Of a stretch of 64,000 nucleotides of DNA, positions 19,987 through 33,569 are shown piece after piece. The notes beneath the pieces were generated by a model. It was not told the DNA's origin. It was given only the letters and a program-made list of their open reading frames with translations, and did not search any database. Positions within the stretch are counted from its first letter, which is position 1. Every line of letters starts with the position of its first letter. The stretch comes from Vitis vinifera (lineage: Eukaryota; Streptophyta; Magnoliopsida; Vitales; Vitaceae): contig NC_081806.1 of the NCBI RefSeq assembly GCF_030704535.1, forward strand, positions 2,739,001 through 2,803,000, given 5' to 3'. A program made the translations under genes and the position numbers.

Positions 19987-22575
19987 TGGGAGCTGAAACC
20001 ATAAAGCTACCTGTTGTACTGCGGGCACATATATGTGTGTTTATTATACATATGCTGCTTGTTCTTTGCTGTTGTTGCAGGTCTTATTTGATTGTTCTGC
20101 AGTTGTTTGCTACTGAGAAGACAGGAACGGTTGTGTGATTCTAGATTTTCTTATCTTCTGTCTTCTTCTGTCTTAGCCTAATAGAATTTGTGTATAATTT
20201 CCTTGTGAAATGTGCCTATAGTGATTGAATTGGATACCAAGGTATTCTGGCTTGTAAGTGAGCATCAAAGTGGGCATAATGCAAATAAAAGAGGGAAGTT
20301 TGGTGGATTAGGATGTGAAAGGTTGAGTCTAGAATCTTGTTGGATTTTGGAACTAAATTGGTATTGTTATTGTATGTGGAAGAATATGTAATGAAGTTGA
20401 AGTTCAACTTTTTGTGTTATATGAATTGAATGTCATTCAGTGGATCTGGTTGCCTTTTTCTTCTCCCTTGTTTTCTTATTTCTACTTCATTGCTTTGACT
20501 AGGGCGCCTCTGGAGATAATATATGGTGCTCATTTTCCTGTCCACTTAGGAAGGATCTACAAGTTGAGAATATTTGATAAAAATAACTATATTTTATACA
20601 TTGGGATACTCAAATGGCATACCTTGTTTCCCCACCTTGGTGATTTCTTCAGCTATTATGCTTTAACTCTCTGATCAAATGCTTGTATTGTTTTATACGC
20701 CGAAAGTGAACTTTGAAATAAATAAAAAGAACGATGATAGGGAACATTCAAGAAACGATCAAGTGAAAGAAACTCAATATTGTAAAAGAGGAGAAATAAT
20801 GGGAGCTTTGCAGGTGAACAAAGGGAAAAGGGACCCAGATAAAGGAGGAAGTAGAGCTTGAAGGGGTGAAAGCCAAAGAAATGGAAGATACACCCTGATT
20901 TCTTCCAATATTGAAGCTGGGCATTCTTACTGCAGAACCACCGTGAATGGATTTCTGGAGAAGATGGTTGCCGATGGGAGATGATGATTGGGACCTCGAT
21001 CCAATAAGTTATATGTAATGGCATTCTTGTGCTGTAAACCATGTTTTGATAAGTTAATCCCTCATTTGAATGGTTGATTTTAATAGAGCTTAAGCAACCT
21101 GATTCTCAATGCAATGGGTACCAAGAAGTCAAGGATTCTCAATCCCCTTGCCCTCCTTTCCCTTCTTTTTTTGACATTTGATGAGTTTAGTTTCCCTTTT
21201 ACGACAGCCATTGTTTTTTAATTGTGATAGAGATGCTCTGTGTCGCCAAAAACTTAGTCTCCTTTATTTCACTGCCTAGATTTGGTGGACCATATGATTA
21301 GTTCCCTTTCTTTTACAATAAGAAAAAGCAAAAACATGCCTTGGAAAAGATCAAAGGTGGAAAAAAAGGGTACTAGATCTCCTCCAATCATGTCTGCCCA
21401 ATCTCATATCTCAACACACCCTTTATTATCATTCACATTTGCCATGCAGCTGATTAAACATTCTCCAGGATCTCAGCCTTGGGTCATTTGTTTGTGTTTT
21501 CTTTAGCCCTTTATCCTTTGAGGGAAAGAAATAGAAGTAAAGAATGTGGCTCATGTTCTTGACCAAAATGAAAGGCAACCCCAGTAAGAATTTTACTCTG
21601 CTACTACATGCTTTCGTTCTGTCTTTGCGGCTGCTTTATACATGGTAATGATCCAGTCTTCCAACTCTATTATTATTAATCAGACGTTCTACACCGCTTT
21701 ATCTTATTTTATTTATTTATTTCTGTCTCTTTCCTTTGAACAACTTTGCATAAAGTAAGCTTGCTTTACTTTATGACTAAAGCAATATCAGTATTATGTG
21801 CCTTTAAGCCCATCTTAATATTGATCGATCTAAATCCAATTCACATTTTTAAAATATATCTCATAGCCTCCTGGCCGACATTATAAACGCCCTTAAAACT
21901 TGATATCATTTTTCAGGCATTTAGTAGTAAGTCATTCTTCCTTGAAGTTGGTTTGGAGTACATGGAGAACAAAAATCACCTATGTATTTTTCGGATGGTT
22001 TGGAAGGCAAGAAACAGAATTGCGTTTGATGATAATGTGTTGTCCATCCAAAAACTAAAAGAGTTTTTTTGTTTATTTTCTTTGATCGGAGTTGAATTTG
22101 TTCATAAAAGATGGCCCTTCGACTTTAGTTGGTTTCATTGATTGGGTGGGTTTTTGTTGAGGGTGGGGTTTTTTTTACTCCTCCATGTTTGACAGCTGTT
22201 TGTTCCAGCTGGGGAGGGGGGGTTGGGGTAGGGTTTCTACTTTGTATACTTTGAGTTGCTGTTTTAGCGGCTCTTTTCAATACAATTTTATCTCTTTTAT
22301 TTATCAAAAAAAAAAAAAGGAGAACAAAGTCACCGGTTAACCTCTATTATAGCTTCAGAAGTATATCCTAGATCATGGGAAAAAGAATACAAAACCCGGA
22401 AAATAGGTTTCTTCGACTTCATTAGACTATTCTACCTGTAGATTTATCAACTAGAGCTTGTGATTATGATGATCAAAGATCTACAGAGCTTTTCAACAAC
22501 ACAATTTTATAGTAACTGAAGCAAAAGATTCTAGAAACTCAAAGAACATTACAATTACCACCTAGAAATTGAGGT
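19987..22575. other. Intergenic region between convergent genes
   Basis: The first 250 bases are the likely 3' UTR of the dioxygenase gene. The rest has normal composition but no reading frame with family features; the short ORFs at 20414-20674, 20656-21042 and 21282-21506 look random. A truncated LINE occupies 21981-22318. The last 240 bases probably contain the 3' UTR of the minus-strand bHLH gene. Confidence 0.5.
21981..22318 (+). mobile_element. 5'-truncated LINE (non-LTR retrotransposon) fragment
   Basis: This 338-bp insertion encodes at its start VWKARNRIAF followed by a Phe-rich tract. That resembles the zf-RVT/C-terminal end of plant L1-type ORF2. A T/G-rich 3' tail follows, ending in TTATC and a run of A. 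It is flanked by a direct repeat: GGAGAACAAAAATCACC at 21964-21980 and GGAGAACAAAGTCACC at 22319-22334. A poly-A tail and a long variable target duplication are the signature of target-primed insertion. It is too short to be active. Confidence 0.8.
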
Positions 22576-25500
22576 TCAACACTTTGGGACAACTCTCTGA
22601 AGTGCTTGTCTGATTGTTTCTGCTGATGCAAATGATGATCCCTTAAACTGCAAGTCAGAAACTACCCTTAGAATTGAGTTTTAGCATTTCTAGAAGTTAA
22701 TAAATGATCATGTTCATGCTAGGTGCGCCGTAGATGATAGTTTACCTGGAAAATAAGGTGATATGGTTATGGTGATCTTGAGTTCATACCTTTGATTTAA
22801 TGGTCAGAGAAAGAATTCCATCAACGCTGGCTGACTGAACTGACTGAGAATCTAAATGGAGATTGCTTACAGCATCCATGATCTCAAGCAACAAGCACTC
22901 TCTCCATGGACACCTCAGTTCGATTAGAATATCCTTCTCGTTCATATTGACTGTTATATTTTCAGCTGAATCATCTTTCAGTAAAACCCGGTTGGAATCA
23001 GGCTCCATTTCATCAATGTCACAAGCCTTCCTCTTGTTCAACAAAGGTTTCTTGCCATTTCCAACTCTGTCGTTGCCATAGTTATCAGATGTCCTCTCTG
23101 CAGTATCTGGGGTTCTCCTGCTTGTTCTTGCCTCTATTTCTGTTGACTCCTTGCTAGATTCCAACTCTTCAACTCTTCTTTTGAGCTCTTTCAGGTATTC
23201 TATGGTGTCATCAAGTACAGACACTTTGTTGACCTGCACAAACAAAGCCATTGAGTAGTGTCTTTAAACAGAGATTGACATGGGGGAATAGAGTTTCTAA
23301 CTACCTGGTTAATAGAAGGAACAAGTGATCTGAGAACCGAGAACCTTTCATTTATTTTTTCCCTCCGTTTCCTCTCGGACAACACATGGTTCAGAGTGAT
23401 TTCGTCAGCCTCTGGTCTCCAAATTTCATCGTTATCTCCATTATTATCCCGGGAGCTCATTAAGCAACCACCATGCATTTGAGCAACTTCAAACAGCACC
23501 TTCTTCAATAATTTTTGTTGGGTTCCAGTGTTCAGCTTCTGAGTACCCATCAATCCTCTTTTCTTCCAACTAACGAAGCTTGACTCCTTATTGGAATTTC
23601 GAAAGCATGGTCCCAAAATCAACTGGTTGGAGCTCAAAAGGGATGAAAGAATACACTGATAATGAAGATCATCCCGAAGATCCAATGAGGTTAATTTGGT
23701 GTTATTGCATTCCTGAAGGTCTACCAGGCAATGATCATTAACCTTTTCACCCTTTGAAATAGGAACAACCTTTTCAGGATTCATGATGGTCTGAGATATG
23801 CAGTCACTAGAGTTCATTGAGTTATGGACACAGTTACTGAATTCATCCTCCAAGAGTTGCCAGCTTTGTACCTGAGAAGCTCCCCCACCATTTAAGCAGT
23901 CAACCATAATCGATTCCTCTCCCAATTGATTCAGCTCAAACCCATCTGAGCTGTTATTTGGAGAACCTACTTCTAAAACTGCTGGATTAAGGTTGGTGTC
24001 GAGAAAATTATGATCAAGCTCTGCAGAAGCAGGGTCTTTGTCTTCTCTTATCTTTCTGGAATTAGATATCCTGGACAGCATGGGGTATGGAATCTCCAGA
24101 AAAGAAGTTTTGATGTGTTGGATGAGACTCGGGTCCTCCAAAACCTTCAAAGCAAATTATGAATAGGAATGTGAGTTGCATAGGAAATGGTACATGCTAA
24201 TACAAATTTCTAAATGATTAAAACTCAGAGGCAAAATCTAACACAAAAACGTTACCATTTCAGTCGCACCCAGCTCTATCACACCTCCTAAATATGGAAA
24301 GCATACCACAGTCTGCAACTCAAAAAACAGGAGATGTTATCAATATCCAGAAAGCCAATGGTGTTGTGTGTTTGTAGTAGGAGGAAGGGTGTTGTTGACA
24401 ATATCTAAAAACCCAGGGAAATTTTTGGAACAAATATCGCATTATATAGAAAGATCACTACATTGAATACTCATGTGACCAAGCCGGTCTAAAGAAACAT
24501 GAGGATCAGGGCGAAAGAGAAACCATGACAATACCTGGATAGATGCACTCTGAGGAAGACGAATCAGTACAAGCCCCGGTCATTGAACGGAAACAAACAG
24601 AAAAGAAAAGTTCAGTTTGGTCATTTTAAGCATGCCAGCAAATCCCAGAAATTAAGATTCACTTAGAACTAAATCAGATTAGGGATGAGAAACAACAACC
24701 TACCTTTGCTAGCAGAGAGCGGCTGAACACTTTGCTCTCTGCATAAGGAGCATTGCATAGCCAGATAGGCTGGCCACTAGCCAATGTTCTTCCGGGCAAT
24801 CTGAGGAACAATTTAGAGGAATATTAACAATGATAAAATTTTCTTTCTAAATCATTGTGATGAACATTATGAAGAATAACCCAGCACAACAACTGTCTGC
24901 AGTAGAACTCAGGATTCATGACTGGTAAAATTAGGTTCCAATCCAACAAAAAGCAATGTGGTAGTTTGGCAGATCTGAGGTCCAGTGGTCCCAAAATGGA
25001 AGACGAGAATTTATGAACAGAGGCCAAGATAGATATAGAAGACAAAGGAGTTATCAACTTGCAGTCAATAAATGTTAACTCAAATATTCTTCTCAACAAT
25101 GACAATTCACACAAAACCTCATCACAATGCAGAATGATTTTTTATTCTTTTTCTGCTGAATTTTCCTTGTTTATTTGTGAAAATGATTGCAGAGCCTCTT
25201 CATAATGTGATGGGGTACTGTGTGATTGATCACTGCAGTCCAGAAAGATGTTAAAGCCCCTCACTGGAGAGGTATAAACCTTTGATTTTGAACACCTTGA
25301 AGATAAGCCAAAAAGGCTCAAGTTTAGAGAAGCAGTGGTGCTAGAATTTACCCTTGGCCTATATCGAACACGAAGGACATGCAAACCAAGTAATACCACT
25401 CTGCATCTGTGAGGTCTTCAGGTGATAATGCTGCAGAATGCCTTCTGGGTTGTGGGTTGGATTCACCTATTGAAAGGGACTCGTAAAGTTCTCTCAATTG

Positions 25501-26390
25501 CTCACTTCTCTGCAACCCCATTTGGTCAGCATTGAACTCCACAGCCTGAACGGTTTTTCTTGTTTTGATGTCTCCATTGTAGTACCCATCTCCCCACTCC
25601 AGTACCCTAAGGAATTCACATTTGCAATAAATGAGAACAGGAAAAGAAATATATGCATGTTAGTACTATAACCATGAGGGGCTGAATATAACAATATATT
25701 TTTAAGAAGTCCTTAGAAAGAAACCGAAATAAATCATTGCAACAACAAAGCAGCATTAACATCTTCCAGAATGCTACAAAGAAGAAATGACCTGTAAATC
25801 TTTGTCTGGGCAGTATGCCAAGATGGGAAACAATGTAGGAAAATGATGGCTACCATGACACTAAATTGTATTCCCTTCAGAAATCAGCAGATCAAACAAA
25901 TGATAGATTAAAAGGAGTGGCGGATTTCATCAGTTTCAACTGTACAGGAACTACATTATACCTCACTTTACATGACAGATATACCATACTTAAATCCTGA
26001 GGCTGATATCAAGAGGAAAAGAGGATAAAGCTATTTGATTTATTTATTCATTGTGGGCGAAATGTAATCAGCTCCCCATTTTCTAAAGATTTCCCATAAA
26101 CTTGTGCATACACAATGCAGAAGATGAAGACAAAATAATTATATACAAAAATTCTAGGTGGAAATTCAGAAGGCATATCATACGGAGCAAGAAAGCAGGT
26201 TTAAGGGAAAATAAAAATAAAAAATAACTAGGAACAGAAAGAAAGAGAAGAGATGGGAAGCTGAATACCCTGGTTGTCTAGTTGAAATTGACCAGAAGAT
26301 TGCATAGCTCCATTGAATGTTTCTAACAGCAAGGGCAAGCTGGTTCCTTAGGTTCTCTGGCACTCCTTGATTTTGGGGTTCAGTATCCAT
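22576..26390 (-). CDS. MYCA1: bHLH transcription factor, GL3/EGL3/JAF13 type
   Basis: Coding exons from 5' to 3' on the minus strand are 26390-26269, 25606-25352, 24800-24704, 24549-24535, 24312-24256, 24144-23305, 23233-22790 and 22647-22576. All are in phase and give 633 residues. The N-terminal MYB-interacting region begins [24 protein letters not shown], shortened here to its key residues [11 protein letters not shown] and WSYAIFW. It contains [11 protein letters not shown] and the [14 protein letters not shown] exon. An acidic middle follows, then a bHLH at about 434-487 with the basic stretch [16 protein letters not shown] (His/Glu/Arg E-box contacts). The C-terminal ACT-like dimerisation domain ends RVVPKC. 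The IIIf subgroup partners R2R3-MYB and WD40 proteins to control anthocyanin and proanthocyanidin genes, trichomes or root hairs. The sequence agrees with what I recall of grape MYCA1, so the symbol is offered with moderate certainty; family assignment is firm. Confidence 0.93.
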
Positions 26391-27560
26391 GGTCTATTGC
26401 TTTGAAGTTGACTTATTTTTCTCACAACTAAAAATGAAAGAGAAAAAAAGGTAAAATCCCACCACTCAATCAGACCGCCAAAACCATCAGATACAAGTAT
26501 TTTACAAAATGGATTCTTGCTCTGCAGATGATGCTTCTCCCTAAAAATAGATAACAAAACTCAGTTCCCTTTTTGGTGGAAAAATGCTACCCAAGTATCA
26601 ATCAAGGCAGGTGTTTAGGTTGAATTCCTGATTTTGTATCCCAAAAAAAAGTAACCCAGATGGGTGTCTTTTGGACCGACTGCTTCTGGCTTTTGAACCA
26701 ACCAACCATCACTCCAGAACCAGCTTGATCTCGCAGCAGAGTAATAAAAGAACCACACTCAGAAGGGAATCTGTGGATAGTTTTGGAGCTAAAACAAACA
26801 GAGATAAGAAGGGAAAAAGAAGCTTCTGCTGCTCATTCTCAGAAGCACTGGAACTGGGTTTTAAGCTAACCAGCCATACACCACACTCCCAGTGGTAAAT
26901 AATTTCCTTCTCTGTACAGAACCAGAACACTCACTTTAATGAGCCCGCAAAAGAAAAGAGGAAAAAAAACTATCATCTTTGTTCCAATCTCATAAATGGG
27001 TACATGAATTTTCAACAAAATCAAACAATCTCCTGTCAAATAACCAAGAAAGACTACGCCTTTAATGGCTGAAAGAAGTGGGTTCCCCCACTCACTCACC
27101 CTTTTAACCCCAAAAACACCTCAATATCCTCTCTTATTTTGAAGATAGCTCCTCAACCCCAACAAACAAATTAAACAACTGCAGCACTGGACCTACAACA
27201 AAACCACACAACACCACTTTTGGCCTAGGGTGGGATGTGCTTGTTTTTCAGCCATGACCCAGCTCAAAAAACCAGTCTATAGTAAAGCTACTTTTAAGAA
27301 AGAACAAACTTCAAAATAGTAATAATTGTGCTGATATACATGCTGTCTTGTGCTTTTCTGCATTTCTTCATGGACTTTAAAAGAATTTCAAAAAAAAAAA
27401 TCCAAGAAAAAAAAAAAAAGACACAGAAAAGTTTAACACAATAGCAGCAGAAAGATTCTCTCCTTCTAGAGGTGCCTTGATCCAAAGTCCATATCAGTGA
27501 AATCACAGTGACAGAGAGAGTATTTGTAGAGAGAGAAGGGGGTGGAGGAAGTAGTTGAGG
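26391..27560 (-). promoter_or_regulatory. Probable 5' UTR (with intron) and promoter of the bHLH gene
   Basis: Upstream of ATG 26390 on the minus strand the sequence keeps transcript-like composition to about 27550, with long pyrimidine stretches. Several short upstream reading frames exist, such as minus-strand ATG near 26557 and 26930. A 5' UTR intron is common in this subgroup, but its borders were not fixed. The CTCTCTCT-rich stretch near 27510-27540 (minus strand) may mark the start region. Confidence 0.35.
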
Positions 27561-30500
27561 GAACAGTAGTCACATGGACATTTAAGCTGCAGTTGCACGG
27601 CCGTCGTTATATGCTTGATGGTGGGATTTGGTTGAAATTATAAACTAAAAACCAAGAATAATTAATTCTTTCACCCTGAGGACAGAAAAAAAAATAGTCA
27701 TTTCCTATGTTCACTCCCCGTTTTGCTCTCTCCACTTCCTCTATGGTGTGGAAGAAGCAATCACAGGAGTGTATGCAGCATTCCCGCAGTGGTAAAAAGT
27801 TTAAAAAATGACGAATTTCCGAGTTTGCCCTTTATATGCATGTGACGGAATAGCCTGGATCATCGGCCCGAGGCCATGTCACCGCGATTCCTGCTTGCGG
27901 TAACAGTGAATTCTCGGATCGGCTTGATACGACTCGGCTTGAGCGCAGTCTGTTGGAAGTACGGAATTGCCCTTGTGTCTAATAGAATAGTTTGTTATTT
28001 ATCTGAGCCGAAGCTTCCAATAGGAACACGCCATGTCGGTTTCATCTGCAGCATCTCGGATCCATAAAAAATGTTAACATTGAATATTAGTTTAATTTTG
28101 AAGATTTTTTATTTTTTTATTTTATATCATTTTGTCTGAACTAAGATGATATCATACGTGAGAAAAAACAAACTTATTAATGTGAATTTGAGATTTTTGT
28201 TTTATCGAATTAGAATATTATTTTTTTTATCAATCCCGTATGTAGATGGAAATGATAATAAATATAACTAAATAAAATGTCATCCGCATAGATTAGGGAT
28301 GAGAATGAATTTAAAAGAAAAAAATAATATAAATAAATAAATTTTTATTAATAAAAAATTGAGTAGGGAATAGGGAGAGGAAGTGGGAGGGTGGGGTGGC
28401 AGGGGACCATGAAATTGAAATCAAGAGGAAATGGGTCGGATTTGGAGCATGTGAAAAACAGAAAAGGAAAAGCCAAAAGACCAAATCCTAAAGGCCTTTT
28501 CCAGTTTGATTCATGTCCAATCCCCTTGTGCCACCCCTTACTGAAATCCATGCTGCCAGCTGTTCTATCATCACACTCTTTATGTTGTTCTCCATTATTT
28601 CTCAACCAATATCAAAGCAACTGTTTTCCAAAAACAAAAAACATGTTTTATTTTTAAATATTGTTGTCTCTTGTTTTATAAAACAAAAATATGTTTTAGA
28701 ATTTGAAATATTTTTAACTTGCATTTAAATAATTTTTATATGTCAGAATTTTATTTTTAATCACTTTTTATGTTTGGTATTATTCAAAAGAGCTTTTTGT
28801 TCTCCAAAACAATATATATATCAAAATTAGAAAATTAAAAAAAAAACTTTTTCTTCTCAAAAATAAATTTTATTTAGTCAATTTTTAACATCTTGTTAGA
28901 TCATATTTTCATCAGGGATAGAGCCAGAAATTCATTCATTTTAGAGGGGCAAGAGAGTGATCAAATTATTTCAAGAGGAGTAAATTTTAAGGAGGAGAAA
29001 AAATATCATTTTGGCCGGGAGAAAAAGTCAAAGGTTTGTGTGGAACTCGCATTTCGGCTCATGCGCTTTTCATAAAATGGCGACTCCAAATCATTTTCTT
29101 AATAAATAAAAATGGTCCACAGTTTGACTTATCCTATTTACAATATTTTGTTTTATTTTTCAAGCCTTCAACCTTATGGCTAACTTATTTGCCAGACAGT
29201 CCCTTTCGGTGCCAGCTCCTTGGTGCCCTCCCCAGTCTCCGCCCCACCCCCAGCTTGTAAGTATTTTTTGACAAAATATTTTTTCAATTTCTCTGGCCCA
29301 AATTTAACAAAAATAAATTAATAAAATTAAAATAAATAGGATCCGACAACCATATCCAAAAAGCTTGGGACAATATTTGTAATGAAATTTTGGTCGTTTT
29401 CTTTGGCTTCATTTTAGGAATACCCGTGGAAAGAAAAATTTTAAGCGTGTCCAATTGATACTAGCAATGAAATAATCTAAGTCATCAAAATTTAATGATA
29501 AAATTTAAGGGTCTGCTTGATAATTATTTTCAAAAATAATTATGAAAAACAGTTTTTGATATTTTGAAAAGTAAAAGTTTTATTGAAAACTTAAAATATT
29601 TTTAATTTATTTTTAATATTTTTAAATGTGTTTTAAAAATAGTTTTTATATTTACATATTTATATAATTATTTTTTAGAACAATCATTAAAAAATAAATA
29701 AAAATGATAAAAAAATTATATAAAAACAGATATATAAACAAATATGACTAAATATATAGATCTCTTATGGAATATAATTGATACCTATTAAGAAGCATGA
29801 CTAATTACAATTAGTCAATATCCGATTTGGTGTTTTAGTTTGCATTCAACTTATATCTCGTTATTTTGTACTTTATATTTGTTTTTAGTACTTAATAACA
29901 TTAATTTATACTATGATGCCTCGTAAATTTATATCATCATTCATCAACTTAGATTTCATTGTACGTTTTTAATGGTAGATATTATAAGTTGGTTAGATAC
30001 CAAATCCATACCCTAACACTAATATTCACGAGATATTTTTCCTCACAAATTTAGATGAATCACTTTATGCAAAATAAACTTTATGGTCGCATTGGATTAG
30101 TGACTGGATTCCACTTCAAATATTTTAATGTCATAATAAAAAATAAATAAAATAAAATTACATGATATGTTACTAAAAAAATATGCTTAGATTTTGGAAT
30201 TATTCATAAAATTCCACTGTTCCTTAAATTGGAACTTGAGGCAAGTCCCAAACAAAACACCACATTGCCTCTTGTCGTTACCCAAAAAGGCAAAATAATT
30301 GAATAGTGTTGCCCCCTGCATTCATTGGCTTCAACCATCTACTTTAATGCCTGTATCTTTCAATGAAACAATCATATCTTATATTCTTGTGGTCCAAAAA
30401 TAATAATAATAATAATCAAACAATTATAATACATAGTTTTTTCTATATGCCTTTTCCCCATCCAAACAGACAATATGAAATCAACCCGTCCATGCATGGT

Positions 30501-32045
30501 CACTAAATATTCCGACAAAATCAAATAAATTACTTGAAATTCATGAGAAACCAAGGAGTGTTCCCATGTTTTAGCCATGAAAGGAATTCAAAATTATGTA
30601 GTTTAAGAAAGACTAATTCTACTTCAATAGACGAATTCTTTAAGTTCTTCTATTGTCTTAGAGTGGCTTGTAAGAAAACAAAAGTCATTTTGAATAATTT
30701 TGTCAAAAAATAAAAATAAAAAAATAAATAATTTAATTTAATTTATACATAAAATTAGTTAATACTTAATAATTTTTTATAACATTAATATTATTTTTAA
30801 ATTCGTTTACCTTTTTTAAAATTTTAACTAAATATATCTGGTTCTTATAAATTTGAATGCCATTATACATTTTTTTAAGTATTTGATGAAATTTTAAAGT
30901 TATGATGATTGTATTTTTAGTAGAATCCTAAAAGGGAATGAAATTAACCCAAAAAATTATAATTTTTTATTTTCATTTTCAAGATAAAAACAAAAGTACA
31001 ATTTTTTTATTTTTTATTTTTTAAAAAGGAGACCAAATATGTTTAAAAAAATCCTCACAATCACCTTTATAAACCAAAAAAAAAGAAAAGATTTTTTAAT
31101 ATGAATTACTAAAAAAACTATAAATTAGAGGTGACAATCTCACAAAGTTGTATATTAGGGTCAATGCGTTTTTAACACGTAAACTTGAATTTCAAAGTTA
31201 AAATCAAGTGGTTAAAAGTTAGGAAAGGAGTGTCATTTTCATAATAATGAACTAAAGACATCAAACTTTGAATAGTAAGTGTTCATTTATTGTCGGACTT
31301 ACGTGGATGTATGGAAAAGTTGAACAACAATGAGGCATGCTTAAAAATAGTGGCACGCCGTCTGGTTTTAAATTCGTGGGCACTATTCTTGTACATGACT
31401 TCGAATTTGCAAAAGATTCTTCACAATCCAAAAATTAAGATGATTTGAACATGAATTTCGTATTCTCCAAGATTTTAGAGTAGATAAAATTTGATATTAG
31501 TATTTAATTTAAAAATAATTTACTTTTCTTTTTGTGTGAATCATGTCACATGTATCATAATTTGATTTAATAGAATTATTAAGAAATATATATATTTTAT
31601 ATTATAAGATATATTTGATAACTGTTTTTTAAAATTATTTTTAATATTTTATAAAATAAAAGTCTGTTTTAAATTTTAAAATATTTTTAACTTATTTTTA
31701 ATAATTTTATATATTTATTTAATTTTTTTTAAAGAATCTTAAATAAAAAAGTGAAAAGAGAAAATTATTATAAAAAACAATTACAAAACATGCCCGTATA
31801 CTTCATATGATGATTTCATTTGACGTGAAATCTTATAAAAAAAAAAAAAACACTTGTCGTATCACATTTAGGTTTGTGGGGTTTGTAAGAAAATTATTGA
31901 ACAATGAAAAATAAAAAAGTATAAAAAACAAAAAAGCAAAAGAAAACCTGAAAATAAATCAATGGAAAGCTAATTCAAAGAGCAGGGTTTGTTCATTGAA
32001 TGGGCCCTTTACATTTCTAACATTGCCATCATTTCAAATCATAAG
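27561..32045. other. Gene-poor AT-rich region
   Basis: No gene is supported. Small islands of ordinary composition lie at 27840-28065, 28375-28620 and 28900-29260, with short ORFs but no domains. Sequences starting GGGTCTGCTTGATAATTATTTTCAAAAAT (29511 on; key phrase TTGATAATTATTTTC) and ATATATTTGATAACTGTTTTT (31608 on) share their beginnings and interiors (ATATTTTTAACTTATTTTTAAT). They are probably old copies of one short inverted-repeat family. Confidence 0.5.
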
Positions 32046-32054
32046 AAAAAAATT
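32046..32054. repeat. Left target-site duplication of fold-back element
   Basis: AAAAAAATT is repeated exactly at 33875-33883, outside the other end of the inverted repeat. A 9-bp duplication is the norm for Mutator-like elements. Confidence 0.75.
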
Positions 32055-32163
32055 GAGCTTTGACCCAAAATAATGCTTTTTAAAAAAAAATTCCAAAAAA
32101 TAAAGTGGTTTTGAAAATAATGCCCGATCTAATGCGTTTGTGCCACATAAGCCGCCACATCAT

Positions 32164-32357
32164 AAAACCGTAGTTGGTGACTACGGTTTTATTTTTCTAA
32201 AGTGTTTAGAAACCGTAGTTACCAACCACGGTTTTAACTTTTAAGTTTAAAGCCGTAGTTGGTGACTACGGCTTTGACTTTTTTTTAAAATGGTCAAAGC
32301 CGCAGTTGGTGACTACGGCTTTGACTGGTCAAAGCCGTAGTCACCAACTGCGGTTTT
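32164..32357. repeat. Five palindromic CCGTAGTTGGTGACTACGG-type modules, left arm
   Basis: Modules lie at about 32164-32190, 32210-32235, 32249-32275, 32295-32323 and 32329-32357. Each is built on AAAGCCGTAG / CTACGGCTTT around a short TTGGTGA or TTACCAA core, so each forms its own stem-loop. The last two are also inverted relative to each other. Mirror copies lie at 33570-33767 in the right arm. Confidence 0.88.
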
Positions 32358-33569
32358 AACTTTATATATATTTATATATAACTTTAATTTTTTTAATAAA
32401 AATATTATATTATTTTGATTTTAAATATACTTATTTCATTATTTTAAAAATTATAATATACGAAATTAAATAATTGATATTTTTAATTTGATATAAAAAT
32501 ATATTTTTGAATTTTATTAAAATAATAGGCACTATATTTAATATAAATATAATTAATTAATTAAAATAAAATATAATAAATTATATTTATTTAAAATAAA
32601 TAAATTATAAATGCCTATTTAGAAAAATAAAAAAGTAATATAAATTATTATATTAATTAATAATTTTTTATATATTATATATAAGTGGTATATAATACCT
32701 CTCACACACACACATATAAAAGTCTAATTTAAGTTTAAAATTTATCACATTTTTATTTAAATATATAAATAAATTTTATTAAAACATTTGACACTATATT
32801 TAATATAAATATAATTATTTAATTAAAATTAAATATAAATAAAATATAATAAATTATGTTTATTTAAAATAAATAAATTATAAATGCCTATTTGGAGAAA
32901 AAAATAATATAAATTATTATATTAATTAATAATTTTTTTATATATTTTATCGAGACCAGTTAGATGCACAGACCCATGACCATAATATATAAAAAAATTA
33001 TTAATTAATATAATAATTTATATTATTTTTTTCTCCAAATAGGCATTTATAATTTATTTATTTTAAATAAACATAATTTATTATAATTTATTTATATTTA
33101 ATTTTAATTAAATAATTATATTTATATTAAATGTAGTGTCAAATGTTTTAATAAAATTTATTTATATATTTAAATAAAAATGTGATAAATTTTAAACTTA
33201 AATTAGACTTTTATATGTGTGTGTGAGAGAGGTATTATATACCACTTATATATAATATATAAAAAATTATTAATTAATATAATAATTTATATTACTTTTT
33301 TATTTTTCTAAATAGGCATTTATAATTTATTTATTTTAAATAAATATAATTTATTATATTTTATTTTAATTAATTAATTATATTTATATTAAATATAGTG
33401 CCTATTATTTTAATAAAATTCAAAAATATATTTTTATATCAAATTAAAAATATCAATTATTTAATTTCGTATATTATAATTTTAAAATAATGAAATAAGT
33501 ATATTTAAAATCAAAATAATATAATATTTTTATTAAAAAAATTAAAGTTATATATAAATATATATAAAG

